Below are positions 1 through 4,869 of a DNA stretch of 9,387 bases, piece after piece. Position 1 is the stretch's first letter. Each line of letters opens with the position of its first letter. Source of the stretch: Treponema sp. GTDB lineage: Bacteria > Spirochaetota > Spirochaetia > Treponematales > Breznakiellaceae. The notes beneath the pieces are model-generated. The model was not told the DNA's origin, did no database searches, and worked only from the letters and a program-made list of their open reading frames with translations. The stretch lies in assembly GCA_031288575.1 (NCBI GenBank), contig JAITRD010000085.1, positions 1 through 9,387 on the forward strand, written 5' to 3'. Position numbers and translations under genes: made by a program.

Positions 1-113
1 TGCAGCAGGAACATTTTTTTATCGCCGGCCTCGAACAGATCCCCCTGGCCCGGATGATCGATAAGGCGGTTGAGATTTTTAAAGACCGGCAGCGTTACCG
101 CGCGGAAACCTAG
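1..113 (+). CDS. 3' end of an unidentified gene (partial)
   Basis: An open frame enters from the left edge (codons in phase with position 3) and ends at TAG 111-113, giving 36 visible residues that end in DRQRYRAET. The tail is hydrophilic and looks like a C-terminal helix (IDKAVEIFKDRQRYRAE). Codon use (GCC, CTG, CGG, ATC) matches the real genes of the window. I do not recognise the family from so short a piece. It points the same way as the lar operon but is separated from it by nearly 800 bp of repeat-rich DNA and a good promoter, so it is probably not co-transcribed. Its last codons include GCGGAAACC (102-110), a 9-mer that recurs at 732-740 at the far end of the repeat array, so the repeat may reach into the coding end. 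Confidence 0.6.
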   Translation, partial: QQEHFFIAGLEQIPLARMIDKAVEIFKDRQRYRAET

Positions 114-116
114 ACC

Positions 117-426
117 GCCCCGCAGATCCAAGGCTCTTGCATTTACTTTTGCGACAGACAGCCCGTTTCCCTTCCCCCATCCAGAAATTTCTTCCCCCCT
201 CAAGGGACCCGCCTTTACGGCCTCACCTATCAAATGGAACAATAAGGCCGGCTGGAAGGGTAAAATACCCCAGGGGGACACTTGACCGAAGCTTTGCACC
301 ATCTGACCCTCAAGCACAACGACAAACCCTCTTGTGCAAAGCAAGCGTGACCCCCTAGGGGATTTTGCCCTTCCAGCCGGTTATTTTTGTTACACTTCAA
401 TATTTGGCGATAAAGTAAACACAGAA
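117..426. repeat. Tandem ~310-bp repeat, copy A
   Basis: First of two direct copies. The start GCCCCGCAGATCCAAGGC (117) recurs at 427, giving a 310-bp period. Shared blocks run through the whole unit: the GCGACAGACAGCCCGTTTCC block, a pyrimidine-rich stretch, the CCTTTACGGCCTC block, then a long inverted repeat ending in a GTTATTTTTGTTACACTTC block. The largest difference is just after the start, where copy A has GCATTTACTTTT and copy B a C-rich stretch. Short open frames cross it in several phases and both strands, but none resembles a protein, keeps codon bias or has a Shine-Dalgarno site. It is best read as a non-coding intergenic repeat, either a MITE-like element or a duplicated structured element. 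Confidence 0.85.
228..412. repeat. Long imperfect palindrome / hairpin in copy A
   Basis: The 5' arm starts at TATC 228-231 and the 3' arm ends at GATA 409-412. The best stem is CCGGCTGGAAGGG (248-260) with CCCTTCCAGCCGG (368-380), 13 perfect pairs. It continues through a T-G wobble, AAAAT/ATTTT (262-266/362-366), CCCC/GGGG (268-271/358-361) and GGGGG/CCCCC (273-277/351-355). Past an internal loop, GCTTTGCAC (291-299) pairs with GTGCAAAGC (334-342). Outside the core, GGAACAATAA and TTATTTTTGTTAC give weaker pairing. There is no trailing T-run, so it is not a simple terminator. The hairpin could form in RNA from either strand or as a DNA cruciform. Confidence 0.75.
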
Positions 427-738
427 GCCCCGCAGATCCAAGGCCCTCGCTACCCCTCCCTTTGCGACAGACAGCCCGTTTCCCTTCCCCCATCCAGAAC
501 TCTTCCCCCCTCAAGGGACCCGCCTTTACGGCCTCCCTATCAAATGGAACAATAAGGCCAGCTGGGAGGACAAAATTACCCAGGGGGTCACTTGACCGAA
601 TCGTTGGACCCACTGACCCACCAGCACAACGACAAAACCTCCTCGAGCAAAGCAAGCGTGCCCCCCATGGGTATTTTGCCCTCCCAGCCGGTTATTTTTG
701 TTACACTTCAATATTGGCGATAAAAGTAAATGCGGAAA
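427..738. repeat. Tandem ~310-bp repeat, copy B
   Basis: Second direct copy of the unit that begins at 117. It keeps the same order of blocks and the same long inverted repeat, with scattered substitutions and small indels. Copy B ends in AAAAGTAAATGC (722-733), the exact reverse complement of GCATTTACTTTT at 139-150 in copy A. The equivalent inner ends (copy A right, copy B left) have diverged. The outer ends of the pair are thus perfect inverted repeats. No coding function is seen. Confidence 0.85.
538..722. repeat. Long imperfect palindrome / hairpin in copy B
   Basis: This is the equivalent of the copy A hairpin, TATC 538-541 to GATA 719-722. The core 5' arm at 558-587 pairs with the 3' arm at 662-691: CTGGGAGG (562-569) with CCTCCCAG (680-687), CAAAAT (571-576) with ATTTTG (673-678), ACCCA (578-582) with TGGGT (668-672), GGGGG with CCCCC. 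Relative to copy A, one pair changed from A-T to G-C and one from C-G to A-T, both sides changing together, and a T-G wobble became C-G. The apical part differs: TCGTTG (601-606) can pair with CAACGA (628-633) in place of the copy A apical stem. Confidence 0.72.
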
Positions 739-763
739 CCCCGCACACCCTTTCGTTGACAGT
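739..763. repeat. Truncated third copy of the repeat start
   Basis: Right after copy B the sequence begins again with CCCCGCA (739-745) and then CCCTTTCGTTGACAG, which resembles the CCCTTTGCGACAGACAG block of copy B. Homology stops there. The larE -35 box falls inside this remnant. The match is short, so homology is likely but not certain. Confidence 0.4.
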
Positions 764-784
764 GTTTTTCTAAAATAGTATATA
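756..784 (+). promoter_or_regulatory. Sigma-70 promoter of the lar operon
   Basis: TTGACA (756-761), a 17-bp spacer and TATATA (779-784) form a near-consensus promoter in an AT-rich patch. Transcription would start near 791, giving a leader of about 115 nt before larE. It is the only strong plus-strand promoter seen between the upstream gene and larE. Confidence 0.75.
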
Positions 785-840
785 TAACTAACGGCATGAA
801 GCTGTTTTCCCTCCGGAGATGAACTCCCTTTAACTCAAAC

Positions 841-875
841 GGAATTCCTTCAAAATGAATTTTGAAAGGGATTCC
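841..875 (+). promoter_or_regulatory. Hairpin in the larE 5' leader
   Basis: GGAATTCCTTCAAAA pairs with TTTTGAAAGGGATTCC through 14 pairs, with one wobble and one bulged A, closing a TGAA tetraloop (856-859). It lies about 50 nt downstream of the predicted start site and 32 nt before the larE ATG. It is not followed by a clear T-run (the next bases are ATATCCCCTC), so it is more likely an mRNA-stabilising or protein/ligand-responsive structure than a plain terminator. I do not recognise it as a known riboswitch. Confidence 0.5.
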
Positions 876-907
876 ATATCCCCTCTTTGCTTTAACGGAG
901 AAGCGGT

Positions 908-1723
908 ATGAATATTGATGAAAAATACCAGTATCTTTTGGAACTTATTGCCGGCCGGGGAAGCGCCGCGGTCGCTTTTTCCGGGGGCGTGGACAGCAGT
1001 TTCCTCTGTTTTGCCGCGGCGGCGGCCCTGGGGCCTAAGGCCATTGCGGTAACCATTGTTTCCCCCATGCTTCCCAAAAGCGAGATAGATTGCGCCCTTG
1101 CCGTGGCCCGGAAGGTAGGCATCGAACATATCCTCCTGGAGGAGGGGGAGATTGACGAGGAGGTGGCGGCTAATCCCAAGGAACGCTGTTATTTTTGTAA
1201 AAAGCTGGAATTCGGCGGCATCATCGCGGCGGCGAAGGAGCGGGGCATCTCCACGGTATTGGACGGTTCAAATCTGGATGATCTGGGGGATTACCGGCCG
1301 GGCCTTAAGGCTCTGGAGGAATTAAAAATTATGAGCCCCCTGCGGGAAGCGGGACTGGCCAAGGCGGATATCCGGGAGCTTTCCCGGCGTTTTGGCCTTC
1401 CCACCTGGGACAAGCCCGCCTTTGCCTGCCTCGCCTCCCGGATTCCCTATGGGGAACGGATCGACAAAAAAAAGCTGGCCCGGGTTGAAAAAGCGGAGGA
1501 TGCCCTCAGATCCGCCGGATTCCGCCAATTCCGGGTCCGGTCCCATGACGATATTGCCCGCATCGAAGTCGCCCCCGAGGAAAGGCGACGCTTTTTTGAC
1601 GAAAAGACCCTCGATGCCATTTCCCAATCCCTTAAATCCTATGGTTTTTTATATGTCGCCTTTGAACTGGAGGGTTATTCCATGGGCAGCATGAACCGGG
1701 CTTTAAGAACCCCAAGGAGTTGA
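908..1723 (+). CDS. larE: LarE, ATP-dependent sulfur transferase for the nickel-pincer nucleotide cofactor
   Basis: LarE adenylates the carboxylates of pyridinium-3,5-biscarboxylic acid mononucleotide and converts them to thiocarboxylates in the cytoplasm. The 271 residues match the family's usual length of about 270-280. The PP-loop AFSGGVDSS (23-31) binds ATP, and DGSNLDDLGDYRPG (119-132) and FACLASRIPYGERI (172-185) are family hallmarks. In the well-studied Lactiplantibacillus plantarum enzyme the cysteine of the CLASR motif is the sacrificial sulfur donor. Here that residue is C174, and a CYFC pair (C94, C97) is also present. Some LarE homologues with three such cysteines hold a [4Fe-4S] cluster and can act more than once; I infer that type here. 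The start is ATG 908, with GGAG at 897-900 placed 7 nt upstream. It is first in the operon, and its stop lies 2 bp before the chosen larC start. Confidence 0.93.
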   Translation: MNIDEKYQYLLELIAGRGSAAVAFSGGVDSSFLCFAAAAALGPKAIAVTIVSPMLPKSEIDCALAVARKVGIEHILLEEGEIDEEVAANPKERCYFCKKLEFGGIIAAAKERGISTVLDGSNLDDLGDYRPGLKALEELKIMSPLREAGLAKADIRELSRRFGLPTWDKPAFACLASRIPYGERIDKKKLARVEKAEDALRSAGFRQFRVRSHDDIARIEVAPEERRRFFDEKTLDAISQSLKSYGFLYVAFELEGYSMGSMNRALRTPRS

Positions 1724-1725
1724 TT

Positions 1726-3111
1726 TTGAAAACATTGCATTTTGATTGTTTTGCCGGAATTTCCGGCGATATGGCCCTGGGCGCCCTGGTGGATCTGGGG
1801 GTTAACCCCGACACCCTGCGCCGGGAATTGGAAAAATTAGGACTTTCAGGGTGGGCCCTGGAGTTTTTCCCCGATGAGCGGGGGGGCATCACCGGAACCC
1901 ATGCGGTGGTGCACATCAACGGCCGGACCGATCATCTTGCCGCTGATGAAGACGGCGCCCACGAGCATAGCCATGAACATACCCACGGGCATCCCCATGA
2001 TCACAGCCACGAGCATACCCACGAACACCCCCACGACCATGTTCACCATCATGCCCATGACGGAGGGGAGGGGGGGCATCACCGCCACAATTCCTGGAAG
2101 GAAATCCGGGGCGTCATTGAGGCTTCGGGCATCAGCGCCGGGGCAAAAAAACGGGCCCTGGATATTTTTACCCGGATTGCCCGTGCGGAAGCCCAGGTCC
2201 ACGGGACCGCGGCGGATGAGGTAAGCTTCCATGAGGTGGGGGCCATGGATTCGATTATTGATATTGTGGGGACCGCCATCGGCCTTGATCTCCTGCAGCC
2301 GGACCGGATTACCTGCGGGGAGATAGAGCTTGGGGGGGGCATGGTAAAATGCGCCCACGGGCTGCTTCCGGTTCCGGCGCCGGCGACCCTGATCCTGGTC
2401 CGGGGCCTTCCGGTTAAGACCGGCGGTTATAATAAGGAGATGACCACCCCCACCGGGGCGGCGATCCTGGCGGCTTCGGTGGATGAGTTTATAAATACCG
2501 GAAACTTTAAGGAGATTAAAACCGGCTACGGTATCGGAACGCGAAAAATGGAACGGCCCAACCTGCTTCGTATTTCCCTGCGGGAGGAGGCCCCTTCCGG
2601 GGGGGCGGAACAGCCCTGGAAAACCGAAGAACTGGTCCTCCTGGAAACGAATATTGATGATATGACCGGCGAAGCCCTGGGTTTTCTTATGGAGCGCCTT
2701 TTCGAGGCCGGCGCCCTGGATGTAACCCTCAACCCCTGTGTTATGAAAAAATCCCGGCCGGGAACTCTGGTTTCCGTGCTGGTTCCCCCGGCTAAACTCG
2801 ATTCCCTGCGGCGGCTCCTCTTTGAATTATCCTCTACCATCGGCTTCCGGGAGATCCCGATCCGCCGGCTCTCCCTGAGGCGGGAAGAATCTATCCGTTC
2901 GGGGGCCTTTGGGGAAGCCCGGGAAAAAACAGTTTTTTACGGGGGAAAACCGCTGCGTTCAAAAATTGAGTTTGAAGACCGCGCCAGGGTCGCCCGGGAA
3001 GGGGGTTTATCCCTCATGGAAGCGGAACGGCTTATTGCGGGACGGGGTTCCTCGGAGCGGGATACCGGACAGAGCCCGGCCGGGCCCTGCGCGGAGGGGC
3101 CCGCAAGGTGA
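1726..3111 (+). CDS. larC: LarC, nickel insertion protein (pyridinium-3,5-bisthiocarboxylate nickel chelatase)
   Basis: LarC inserts nickel into the bisthiocarboxylated pyridinium mononucleotide in a CTP-dependent reaction, finishing the NPN cofactor. The N-terminus MKTLHFDCFAGISGDM is the family signature. VSFHEVGAMDSIIDIVG and LLPVPAPAT (N-terminal domain) and LLETNIDDMTGEALG (C-terminal domain, from about 313) are typical. Residues 79-121 are a histidine tract of 21 His, including two 12-residue repeats (HSHEHTH[G/E]HPHD, 81-104), probably for nickel binding or storage. I chose TTG 1726 over TTG 1720: AAGGAG (1714-1719) abuts 1720 but sits 6 nt from 1726, and the family starts MKTL. Both domains lie in one frame, unlike L. 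plantarum, where LarC1/LarC2 are joined by a ribosomal frameshift. The last ~20 residues are low-complexity. The stop overlaps the larB GTG by 4 bases. Confidence 0.93.
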   Translation: MKTLHFDCFAGISGDMALGALVDLGVNPDTLRRELEKLGLSGWALEFFPDERGGITGTHAVVHINGRTDHLAADEDGAHEHSHEHTHGHPHDHSHEHTHEHPHDHVHHHAHDGGEGGHHRHNSWKEIRGVIEASGISAGAKKRALDIFTRIARAEAQVHGTAADEVSFHEVGAMDSIIDIVGTAIGLDLLQPDRITCGEIELGGGMVKCAHGLLPVPAPATLILVRGLPVKTGGYNKEMTTPTGAAILAASVDEFINTGNFKEIKTGYGIGTRKMERPNLLRISLREEAPSGGAEQPWKTEELVLLETNIDDMTGEALGFLMERLFEAGALDVTLNPCVMKKSRPGTLVSVLVPPAKLDSLRRLLFELSSTIGFREIPIRRLSLRREESIRSGAFGEAREKTVFYGGKPLRSKIEFEDRARVAREGGLSLMEAERLIAGRGSSERDTGQSPAGPCAEGPAR

Positions 3112-3824
3112 GGGACGGCGAGGGGGCCTCTCCGGAGGATCTGGGTTTTGCGGTCATCGACAGCCGGCGTTCCGAACGGACCGGCTATCCTGAGGTGGTC
3201 TATTGCCAGGGCAAAACCACGGACCAGGCGGAGGCTATTATCCTTAGGATGCGGGAAGGGGGAATACCGGTGCTGGCTACCAAAGCCCGGCCGGATTTGG
3301 CCGGACGGGTTCTGGCCCGTTTTTCCGACGCGGAATACGATGAGACTGCCCTGACCTTAAGCGCCGGCTGTTTCTGTGCCCCGGAAGACCGGCAGGGCCT
3401 TGTGGCGGTGGTGGCCGCCGGAACTTCCGACCTGGGGACCGCGAAGGAAGCGCTGAGAACCGCCGAATTTTTCGGCAGCAGGGGGCTCCTTATCAACGAT
3501 GTGGGGGTTGCGGGGATTCACCGGCTTTTTGCCCGGCTCCCGGACATCAGGAAAGCCCGGGTGGTAATCGCCGTCGCGGGAATGGAGGGGGCCCTGGCGG
3601 GGGTTATCGCGGGACTGGTCCCGGTCCCGGTTATCGCCCTTCCCACCAGCGTCGGCTACGGCGCCTCCTTCGGCGGCCTCTCCGCCCTTCTGGGGATGCT
3701 CACCTCCTGCGCCCCGGGCATTTCGGTGGTGAACATTGACAACGGCTTTGGCGCGGGGTATCAGGCGAATCTTATCAACCGGGGGGCGGTGAAAAGGGAG
3801 AGCCCCGGGGCAGAAAAAACCTAA
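3108..3824 (+). CDS. larB: LarB, nicotinic acid adenine dinucleotide carboxylase/hydrolase
   Basis: LarB carboxylates C5 of the pyridinium ring of nicotinic acid adenine dinucleotide and cleaves off AMP, giving the biscarboxylated mononucleotide used by LarE. The C-terminal half is the PurE-like carboxylase fold: VVAAGTSDLGTAKEA (101-115), VIAVAGMEGALAGVIAGL (153-170), ALPTSVGYGASFGGL (177-191) and SVVNIDNGFGAG (206-217). C201 in LTSCAPG fits the cysteine that attacks NaAD in the characterised enzyme. GTG 3108 overlaps the larC stop (GTGA), so translation is probably coupled; a GGAGGGG stretch lies about 8 nt upstream. At 238 residues it is slightly short. The sequence enters the DLGFAVIDSRR segment after only 10 residues, lacking most of the helical extension common in the family. 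The frame upstream of the GTG does not restore it. It is last in the operon. Confidence 0.92.
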   Translation: MRDGEGASPEDLGFAVIDSRRSERTGYPEVVYCQGKTTDQAEAIILRMREGGIPVLATKARPDLAGRVLARFSDAEYDETALTLSAGCFCAPEDRQGLVAVVAAGTSDLGTAKEALRTAEFFGSRGLLINDVGVAGIHRLFARLPDIRKARVVIAVAGMEGALAGVIAGLVPVPVIALPTSVGYGASFGGLSALLGMLTSCAPGISVVNIDNGFGAGYQANLINRGAVKRESPGAEKT

Positions 3825-3852
3825 AGGCGCCGGTCCGCCGGGCGCCCTTAGG
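3814..3852 (-). terminator. Intrinsic terminator of the aldo/keto reductase gene
   Basis: CCTAA-A-GGCGCCGG (3820-3833) pairs with CC-G-GGCGCC-C-TTAGG (3838-3852): 13 pairs with one mismatch, one bulge and a TCCG loop. On the minus strand it is followed at once by six T (complement of AAAAAA 3814-3819). It lies about 65 nt past the reductase stop and overlaps the last codons and stop of larB. Confidence 0.75.
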
Positions 3853-3887
3853 AGTTTGTTGCGCTTCACGCATAAATAGGTTTCATG

Positions 3888-3912
3888 CCGCCGGCAATAG
3901 GGCGGTTTTTTT
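3888..3912 (+). terminator. Intrinsic terminator of the lar operon
   Basis: CCGCC (3888-3892) pairs with GGCGG (3901-3905) around an 8-nt loop, followed by seven T (3906-3912). It is 63 nt past the larB stop and 5 nt before the convergent reductase stop. The stem is short but GC-only. The upstream 3820-3852 hairpin may help as a pause site. Confidence 0.7.
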
Positions 3913-3917
3913 AACGG

Positions 3918-4769
3918 TTAAAAAGAGGTCGCGTCGGGGTCCTGGGAATATCCGACCACGCCCTTCAGATCCGCGACGGCCTTTACATCGCCGGCGGAAA
4001 GCTCAAAATCAAAGACCTGGGCGTTTTCCCTGATCCGTTCCGGAGTTACCGATTTTGGCAGGGGAAGGAATTCCATTTGCAGGCTCCACCGTATACAGAT
4101 CTGGGCTATGGTTTTGTTATATTTTTTTGACAATTCCTGCAGGGCGGGAACATCAAAGATCTTCCCCGTTCCCAGGGGGCTATAGGCTTCCGGCAGGATC
4201 TGGCGGGCCCGGCAATAGGCGACTACCTCGTCCTGGGTGTCCCCGGGGCACAGCCGGATCTGGTTCACCTGGGGAACTACGGTAGCGGTTTTTAACAGGG
4301 CGTCAATATGGCGGGGGTGAAAATTGCTGACCCCAAGGGCCCGGATCCGTCCGGCCTTATAATATTCCTCAAAGGCCTTCCAGGTACCGGCATTAGCTTC
4401 CTCCCAATTGTCCCGGAATTTAACGGGATTGGGCCAGTGGATAAGGTACAGGTCCAGATAATCCGTGTCCAGTTTTTGCATGGTTGCCTCAAAAGCGGCC
4501 CGGGTGTTTTCATAACCATGCATGGGATTTTGGAGTTTGCTGGTAATAAAAAGCTCCTTCCGGGGAACGCCGCTCTGCTTTACCGCCCGGCCGACGCTTG
4601 CCTCATTGCCGTATGCGGCGGCGGTATCAATATGCCGGTAACCCGCGGCAATCGCTTCCAATACGGAGGAAACAGCCAGATCCCCGTCGGGGGTTTGCCA
4701 GGTACCGAAGCCGATACAGGGAATTTCCACCCCGTTATTTAACACGAAGGAATCCGTCAAAGATTTCAT
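3918..4769 (-). CDS. Aldo/keto reductase (NADPH-dependent, AKR superfamily)
   Basis: A soluble (alpha/beta)8-barrel oxidoreductase reducing aldehydes or ketones with NAD(P)H. From ATG 4769 it has 283 residues, normal for the 2,5-diketo-D-gluconate-reductase-like group. The catalytic tetrad is visible: D48 (HIDTA), Y53 (AAYGNE), K78 (TSKL) and H111 (LIHWP). IPCIGFGTWQ (16-25), RALGVSNF (133-140) and the cofactor-phosphate motif LPKSVTPERIREN (247-259) are also present. The start is set by AGGAG (complement of 4777-4781), 7 nt before ATG 4769; an upstream in-frame ATG at 4802 has no such site and adds 11 unconserved residues. The physiological substrate cannot be read from sequence. The gene is divergent from a MerR regulator and its promoter has the MerR layout, so it is probably induced by a reactive carbonyl, electrophile or similar stress. 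Confidence 0.92.
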   Translation of the reverse strand: MKSLTDSFVLNNGVEIPCIGFGTWQTPDGDLAVSSVLEAIAAGYRHIDTAAAYGNEASVGRAVKQSGVPRKELFITSKLQNPMHGYENTRAAFEATMQKLDTDYLDLYLIHWPNPVKFRDNWEEANAGTWKAFEEYYKAGRIRALGVSNFHPRHIDALLKTATVVPQVNQIRLCPGDTQDEVVAYCRARQILPEAYSPLGTGKIFDVPALQELSKKYNKTIAQICIRWSLQMEFLPLPKSVTPERIRENAQVFDFELSAGDVKAVADLKGVVGYSQDPDATSF

Positions 4770-4792
4770 AGCATTTCTCCTCGTAAAATTGA

Positions 4793-4821
4793 TTGATGGC
4801 ATATCAGGTATATGATATAAT
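4793..4821 (+). promoter_or_regulatory. Sigma-70 promoter of the MerR-family regulator gene
   Basis: TTGATG (4793-4798), a 17-bp spacer and a perfect TATAAT (4816-4821) form a normal constitutive-type promoter. The start near 4828 falls just before the palindrome at 4834-4843, so bound regulator should also repress its own gene, as is usual for divergent MerR systems. The -10 box lies at the predicted start site of the reductase transcript. Confidence 0.72.
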
Positions 4822-4823
4822 GC

Positions 4824-4854
4824 ATTGTAAATGTTAACGTTAAGTTTAAGTCAA
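4824..4854 (-). promoter_or_regulatory. MerR-type promoter and operator of the aldo/keto reductase gene
   Basis: Read on the minus strand: TTGACT (complement of 4849-4854), a 19-bp spacer, then TACAAT (complement of 4824-4829). The perfect palindrome TTAACGTTAA (4834-4843) lies within half a base of the spacer centre. Overlong 19-20-bp spacers with a central dyad are the known layout of MerR-activated promoters, where the regulator twists DNA to align the two boxes. Transcription would start near 4817. Confidence 0.75.
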
Positions 4855-4869
4855 TAGGAGATTGTAGCA

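Noticed and set aside
117..738. CRISPR array or tRNA/rRNA fragment in the repeat region
   Set aside because: Only two long copies with no short repeat-spacer pattern, and no cloverleaf, CCA end or conserved rRNA sequence.
70..773. Several overlapping open frames on both strands in the repeat region (for example 230-655 minus, 462-773 plus)
   Set aside because: They run through palindromic and duplicated DNA, lack ribosome binding sites and codon bias, and show no recognisable protein motif.
796..833. Tiny leader frames ATG 796-822 (8 codons) and ATG 819-833 (4 codons) in the larE leader
   Set aside because: No properly spaced Shine-Dalgarno site and no runs of a regulatory amino acid; frames this short arise by chance.
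1720..1725. TTG 1720 as the larC start
   Set aside because: The AAGGAG site directly abuts it, whereas TTG 1726 has a 6-nt spacing and gives the family N-terminus MKTL.
1960..2088. Frameshift or sequencing error in the His-rich part of larC
   Set aside because: The frame is continuous from the conserved N-terminal to the C-terminal domain, and His-rich tracts are normal in this family.
2740..2755. A-run (GAAAAAATCC) in larC as a programmed frameshift site
   Set aside because: The zero frame remains open through the conserved C-terminal domain, so no shift is needed, and no downstream stimulatory structure is evident.
4770..4802. ATG 4802 as the aldo/keto reductase start
   Set aside because: It has no ribosome binding site, the extra 11 residues are not family-like, and AGGAG is correctly placed for ATG 4769.
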